Shown here one piece after another: positions 18,408 to 22,154 of a stretch of 22,154 bases of DNA (the first letter of the stretch is position 1; the number at the start of each line of letters is the position of its first letter). Under the pieces are notes generated by a model. That model did no database searches. It saw only the letters and a list, made by a program, of their open reading frames with translations, and was not told where the DNA came from. Source of the DNA: Plantago elongata. Its lineage: Eukaryota > Streptophyta > Magnoliopsida > Lamiales > Plantaginaceae. The stretch is from assembly GCA_036897095.1 (NCBI GenBank), contig JAYMSP010002867.1:1-22154 (forward strand), in the 5' to 3' direction. The position numbers and the translations under genes were made by a program.

Positions 18408-18499
18408 GCGCAGTAAAACGAACCACCAATAAATGCCAAGGCCGCCATAGATCCAGCATATATGAAAAAGTAGTTATTTAGTGAAAACGGATCAGAATT

Positions 18500-18665
18500 T
18501 GGCTGGATCGAGTTCAGGTCGGGTGGTGGTATGGGTCGGGTTTAACACCCATACTCGACCCGTGATAAATACTTTGAGTTGGGTTGAGTACGGGTATTAA
18601 AACCCATTAAAGTCAACGGGTTCTCCACCCATGAGTTTTTTAAAGGGTTGGGTTGGGTTGAATTT
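18500..18665. repeat. MITE-like repeat rich in GGGTTGGGT/CGACCC words
   Basis: Contains GGTCGGGTTT (from 18535) and ACTCGACCC (18552-18560) as an imperfect hairpin, then GAGTTGGGTTGAGTACGGGT and GGGTTGGGTTGGGTTG. Such sequences are widespread in plant genomes as small non-autonomous elements. Ends were not resolved. It separates the OSCP-like exon from the downstream ORF. Confidence 0.45.
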
Positions 18666-18691
18666 TTACTCATTTACAAGATTAGGTTTAC

Positions 18692-18745
18692 GTGCAGCTG
18701 CCAGGTATAGAGCAGAAGCATAGTTTCCAGATACTACGCCATGGG
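18692..18745 (-). pseudogene. Exon fragment of mitochondrial ATP synthase subunit O (OSCP, delta')
   Basis: The minus strand reads HGVVSGNYASALYLAAAR. The word SGNYASALYLAA is a strong signature of the N-terminal helix region of plant OSCP, the peripheral-stalk subunit that joins F1 to the stator of mitochondrial ATP synthase. The segment is bounded by a candidate acceptor (TTGCATTGTAG, ending at 18746) and a donor (GCAC-GTAAAC, at 18691), giving a 54-bp exon. No later OSCP exons were recognised downstream on this strand; after it come a MITE-like repeat and an unrelated ORF. The extra Val within HGVVSGN is unusual. The likeliest reading is a gene fragment left by duplication or captured by a transposon. 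Confidence 0.6.
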
Positions 18746-19076
18746 CTACAATGCAATATAAAAGAAAACATCAGTCAAGATACTTACTAGCTAGGAAATA
18801 AACAAACGTTTTGGTTTCCAATAATTGAATAGATAAATTATTAACCTATAAAGTTTCAAGCCAAAAAAACAATATTATGTATAACCATTAGATGATCCTA
18901 TCTCCAAATTAAAAACATGTGTATTCAGGTGTTTTGGAGAACAAGACGCGGTCGTATAGATCGATCATCGACGAAATCTACCACAAATCAAATAAACAAA
19001 CTAGATTAGATTTGCTAGCTAAGAATTTCACGCATATTTGTCAACAGAACAGATTGAATCGTACCACAGCAGCAGA

Positions 19077-19165
19077 ATCAGCGGTTGCGCACCGGAGGAG
19101 AGGAGGAAGTGTCGATCCCAAAATCCCTTCCAAGGCGTCTATTAACGAACGAGATGTTAGTTAAG
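19077..19165 (-). other. Possible leader exon upstream of the OSCP-like exon
   Basis: A relatively GC-rich minus-strand segment in an AT-rich background. One frame reads SLIDALEGILGSTLPPLLRC then ATADSAA and is followed by a GT (GCTGTG-GTACGA). The arginine-poor start and lack of an in-frame ATG argue against a complete first exon; the ending LRCATADSAA resembles the end of a mitochondrial presequence. The reading frame could not be joined to the 18692-18745 exon without uncertainty about phase. It may be a 5' untranslated exon. Confidence 0.25.
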
Positions 19166-19169
19166 TTTT

Positions 19170-19995
19170 CTCTTGTTTTTCAGTTTCATCAACTCATTCA
19201 AAATACTAAGACCAGAAAACTTTAGAGCATAAGAGAAAACAGTCAGGCAGTGATTGATAAAACTGCAAATGAATTTGCAGTCAACGACTTAAGTTATACA
19301 TAAATGAGCCTGAATCAGTCAAGTTGTGCAAATAAGTCCAGGTTTTCGTATATTTACAGCGATTGGTAAATTAGCAAGGGACTGACCTTTTTGCAGAATT
19401 CGTTACAAATTCAAATGCTAAGGGTGAGGTGACATTTGTTTTCGCAATGAACAGGGGTTTAGAAGTGCAAGCTCGTAAAATTTACGGGCCTTGAATTATG
19501 TACTTTCGAGACAGATTTCGTTACCAATCATCATAAATTTACATCAATTATGTAGTCAAGACTTCAATTATATAAAATTTTATATTACCAATCACCTGCA
19601 ACAATTCTAGCCCTCATCGTCAGCAGAAAAAGTTGAATTGTTTGTTGATTCTCAGGTCACAAGTGAAGTTAAATGATGGATTTTTTCTAGGTTATCAATA
19701 CTCCATATACAAAACCAAACCTGATCACAAAAGGACAAGAAGGAAAACTAACTAGGGCTGAGCACAGGCCGAATTAGCAAACTCAACCCTATCCGGAATG
19801 GACCGGAATTCGAATGCCAAGCCGAGATGTTTCTCTGTTGTTTCTTTTTAAATAATATAATAAATCTTCAAAATTATCCTGTTAAAGTTTTAGTTGTGAT
19901 TAAAAAACGTGGTTCCACTTTCTTCACAAGCGAGTTGGTGCAGCTGAAAATTCCACCTACTCCGGGGAAACACCAAACGCAGCCCCCTTTACATC

Positions 19996-20033
<38 letters not shown>

Positions 20034-21077
20034 TTAGCGGTTACTATTGTGCAGAAAATATGTTCGCCTTAAGACAACCAAAGTTGATTGCCAACTGCGT
20101 GTCATCACACTGATTCTCCAAATTGTTTGCCGACCAATCTGTCTGCTCACCTGATCACCGGCTTCAGATTTCTTTCCAAGGTAATCAGATTGTCGATCAA
20201 TTTTAAGCAGACTTGTACTACATTTTTCGCCTTTATTGCTGTATTTGCAATAATGCTCGCACTTTGTTTATGAAATTCTCAAACGTCTGATGAATACTGA
20301 TTTAGATTCTACTTAGTTCTCATTAGTTTTACACAAATAGGCTTGTCCAAGGAGAAATCATTTTTATGTGATAAATGGAGATAGTACACATACGTTGTTT
20401 GTCAAAATGCTCACAAGTTGGTTTTGCCTTCCTCTTCTTCAGGCATTCAATGTACGTTTACTTCAATCTTACAAAAGTGTAGGAATGGGATCACAAATCT
20501 TGAAGGTGTAAGAAATGGGTATCATGGCAATAATTGTACGATGAATTTTTTCATGTTTCTCTTCTTTCTTTCTTTTTAAGTTTTGTGTGTGCTGTGTGAT
20601 TGATGAAAATTTATCGCATTAACAAAACTGACCATGAAATTGGGATTCCAAACTGTATTTGACAGATGCATTTGCTATTGATTTGTTTAATCTGATTAAT
20701 AGAAGGATATAACCATGCAAGTGTCAGGTTATGCTAGAATTGGATTGCAGATTAATGCTTTGGATTTCGAAATGATCTCGTTGCTTATAAATAAAATCAA
20801 TTTCTAAAGATGTGTTTATTATCATTACATTGGAATCATATTTGTAAACACCTTATTCTTGTGTTGGTGTATAAAAAATGCTATTGTAGAAAGGTTGATT
20901 GCACATGCTGCAAAGAATCAGGCATTAATACCTTTGATACCATGAGGTTTTATTATTGGAAGAAATTAATGTGTCCTTCTTTGCCTTCTTTACTCGAAGA
21001 GTTCTAGCCTGGAAGATTGAATATATATTGACCTATTGACGAATTTGGTGCATATATTTTTAGGATAAAGAAGTTAC
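19170..21077. other. Stretch without a recognisable gene; possible 5' exon near 20040-20180
   Basis: Holds the AT microsatellite at 19998-20031. The segment 20040-20180 is C-rich like a plant 5' leader and ends in a good donor (CCAAG-GTAATC at 20181). Around 19745-19815 the words GGCCGAATT and GGACCGGAATTCGAA suggest another MITE-like fragment. Open frames at 20088-20273 and 20810-21007 have no recognisable domain. Confidence 0.35.
19998..20031. repeat. (AT)17 microsatellite
   Basis: Thirty-four uninterrupted bases of alternating A and T. Confidence 0.97.
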
Positions 21078-21255
21078 ATGAAGCTTAGTTGTACAATTCC
21101 ATGTTTCCAAAATGTATCCCCGTTTTGCTCTAAGATGATGCTAGATGTAGATGCCTGCAACAAGTTATTGCATGTTTGGAATGTAGAAGACAAACTATTA
21201 CGGAATCACTTGGTCCGACTTCCAAAAAAACTGAAGATAAAAATGACAACTAAAG

Positions 21256-21365
21256 GTATGTGCATTTCCTGTTCTATTGTTATGATAACTTTCATCTGCT
21301 CTCTAATGGGGTATGCACATCTCTGGTTCTATTTTGATGAGAACTTTCATCTTCTCTCTAATGGT
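21256..21365. repeat. Tandem duplication of a 55-bp unit
   Basis: Units 21256-21310 and 21311-21365 both begin GTATG and include GAACTTTCATC/TAACTTTCATC and CTCTCTAATGG. Counted by eye they match at 45 of 55 positions. Each starts with a donor-like GTATG. Confidence 0.85.
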
Positions 21366-21438
21366 GCTAAGGTGTCTATGGCACTATTTCCACGTATCAA
21401 TAATAGAGCCACGATTGCAAGAATCAATCTGAGTTATG

Positions 21439-21604
21439 TCAGAATGTGATTATCACTATTTGGAGGAGCGAGAAAGGAGATTCGAGCAACTAGAGGATTG
21501 GCAAGTGTTATGAACAGGCTTGATTGAAATTCATATCAGAGTTGAAGATACCAAGTAAGATAAACCATTTTCTCTTGTGATGGGTGGAGAAAAAGTTGGT
21601 TCTT
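21439..21604. repeat. Direct repeat, copy A (166 bp)
   Basis: Matches 21988-22154 with three substitutions and one single-base indel. Carries the small acidic/basic open segment ECDYHYLEERERRFEQLEDW and a splice donor. Confidence 0.95.
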
Positions 21605-21781
21605 GTTTCATCCAGTGCAAATATCTTTTGCCAAATTAAGTTGAATTAGTTGTGACATTTATAACACTTTTTGTGACACATATCAAATCTGTAAAAGGAA
21701 AATTACTCTAACATTATCATTTTTGTTCTGGCATTATCATTTGCAGAAAAAGTTACTGGGATGAGCAGAACGAATTAGCAT

Positions 21782-21913
21782 GAATTAGTTTTATCCGTTG
21801 TTTCATGTTGGAGATTGTGGTATCATAGGAATAAGGTGGAACACGAAAACAAGGGAGGTCAACTAGCTGAAACATTGAGATTCTTGAGTACTTGTTTGGC
21901 GGGAAGATCTTGA
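21782..21913 (+). pseudogene. RNase-H-like retroelement fragment (LINE-derived)
   Basis: A 43-codon open segment, ELVLSVVSCWRLWYHRNK and onward, resembles the conserved W-x-LW-x-RNK-x-HE box that precedes the RNase H-like (RVT_3) domain in plant LINE-derived proteins. Upstream in frame there is a stop, and downstream it ends at 21911. The resemblance rests on one short motif. Confidence 0.4.
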
Positions 21914-21930
21914 AGATCCCATTGGGGAAC

Positions 21931-22062
21931 ATGGACAGCCTAGATACCCAAAACACCATACAACGCATGGAAAATATACGTCGAAACTCAGAATGTGATT
22001 ATCACTATTTGAAGGAGCGTGAAAGGAGATTCGAGCAACTAGAGGATTGGCAAGTGTTTTGA
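21931..22062 (+). CDS. Small ORF, 43 residues, charged helix
   Basis: Starts MDSLDTQNTIQRMENIRRN and continues into the repeated segment with KERERRFEQLEDW before a stop. The spacing of charged and hydrophobic residues suggests a helix or coiled coil. It spans the start of direct-repeat copy B. Not recognised. It could be a real micro-ORF or the remains of a larger coding exon. Confidence 0.25.
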   Translation: MDSLDTQNTIQRMENIRRNSECDYHYLKERERRFEQLEDWQVF

Positions 22063-22154
22063 ACAGGCTTGATTGAAAATTCATATCAGAGTTGAAGATA
22101 CCAAGTAAGATAAACCATTTTCTCTTGTGATGGGTGGAGAAAAAGTTGGTTCTT
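21988..22154. repeat. Direct repeat, copy B (167 bp, cut by the window edge)
   Basis: Second copy of the 21439-21604 unit, 549-550 bp downstream. The match continues to the last base of the window, so the true repeat is longer than seen here. The sequences before the two copies are unrelated apart from TCAGAATG. Confidence 0.95.

Larger units (their letters stand above)
21078..22154 (+). other. Possible spliced plus-strand transcript, unrecognised, runs off the edge
   Basis: Several plus-strand splice signals line up: donor AAAG-GTATGTG at 21256, donor CCAA-GTAAGAT at 21555, acceptor TTATCATTTGCAG ending at 21746, and a second copy of the CCAA-GTAAGAT donor at 22105. Between them are short open segments, among them 21078-21255 (starting MKLSCTIPCFQNVSPFC), 21782-21913 and 21931-22062, in different frames and each ended by a stop. 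They share no recognisable gene family apart from the RNase-H-like piece. This may be a non-coding transcript, a pseudogene, or chance splice sites. Confidence 0.25.

Noticed and set aside
18919-19164. 81-residue plus-strand ORF
   Set aside because: No domain or recognisable start context; the opposite strand has a better case as a leader exon near the OSCP fragment.
19998-20031. AT run as a replication origin or matrix attachment site
   Set aside because: A simple dinucleotide microsatellite; nothing else in the sequence supports such a role.

Overview
The window looks like nuclear DNA of a flowering plant, most likely a eudicot. It is AT-rich, has long gene-poor stretches, shows GT-AG intron signals, carries several classes of plant retroelement, and has one intact secreted glycine-rich protein gene of plant type. 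I cannot name the species. No bacterial-style operon, CRISPR array, rRNA or intact tRNA gene was seen.

Left third (1-5816): the 5' part of a Sirevirus-like Ty1/copia element read on the minus strand. An LTR (4765-5816) is followed by a primer binding site for initiator-Met tRNA (4750-4762), a short open frame, a block of diverged repeats, four of five polypurine-tract copies, and then a decayed ORF that resembles the 'putative plant transposon protein' family (about 195-1430). The fifth polypurine-tract copy follows at 132-141. No gag-pol is visible, so this looks like a non-autonomous or internally deleted element. The stretch is studded with at least 16 copies of a 17-nt palindromic motif (RGTGT-N7-ACACY), in the LTR and in the internal region alike. 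This is the most striking structure in the window. The other LTR is not in view.

Middle (5817-14880): mostly AT-rich intergenic DNA with one convincing gene, a secreted glycine-rich cell-wall-type protein on the minus strand (8710-9186) with a TATA box and a polyadenylation signal. Around it lie small elements: a Helitron-like 3' hairpin (7779-7800), a tRNA-derived SINE with boxes A and B and target-site duplications (9891-10063), a degenerate CAGTTCAG repeat, a TRIM-type mini LTR element with a 5-bp target duplication (11907-12551), a perfect hairpin at 13595-13611, and two weaker SINE-like pieces.

Right third (14885-22154): a 5'-truncated, frameshifted L1-type LINE carrying RT and zf-RVT domains (14885-17035). 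A spliced minus-strand ORF of unknown function follows (17868-18407), then a G/C-rich MITE-like repeat, then a short exon encoding the SGNYASALYLAA signature of the mitochondrial ATP synthase OSCP subunit (18692-18745) with a possible leader exon upstream (19077-19165). The right edge holds a possible spliced plus-strand transcript containing a 55-bp tandem duplication, an RNase-H-like remnant of a LINE, and a nearly identical 166-bp direct repeat 550 bp apart. The genes do not form a pathway; the window is an accessory, transposon-rich region with one ordinary gene and several gene fragments.
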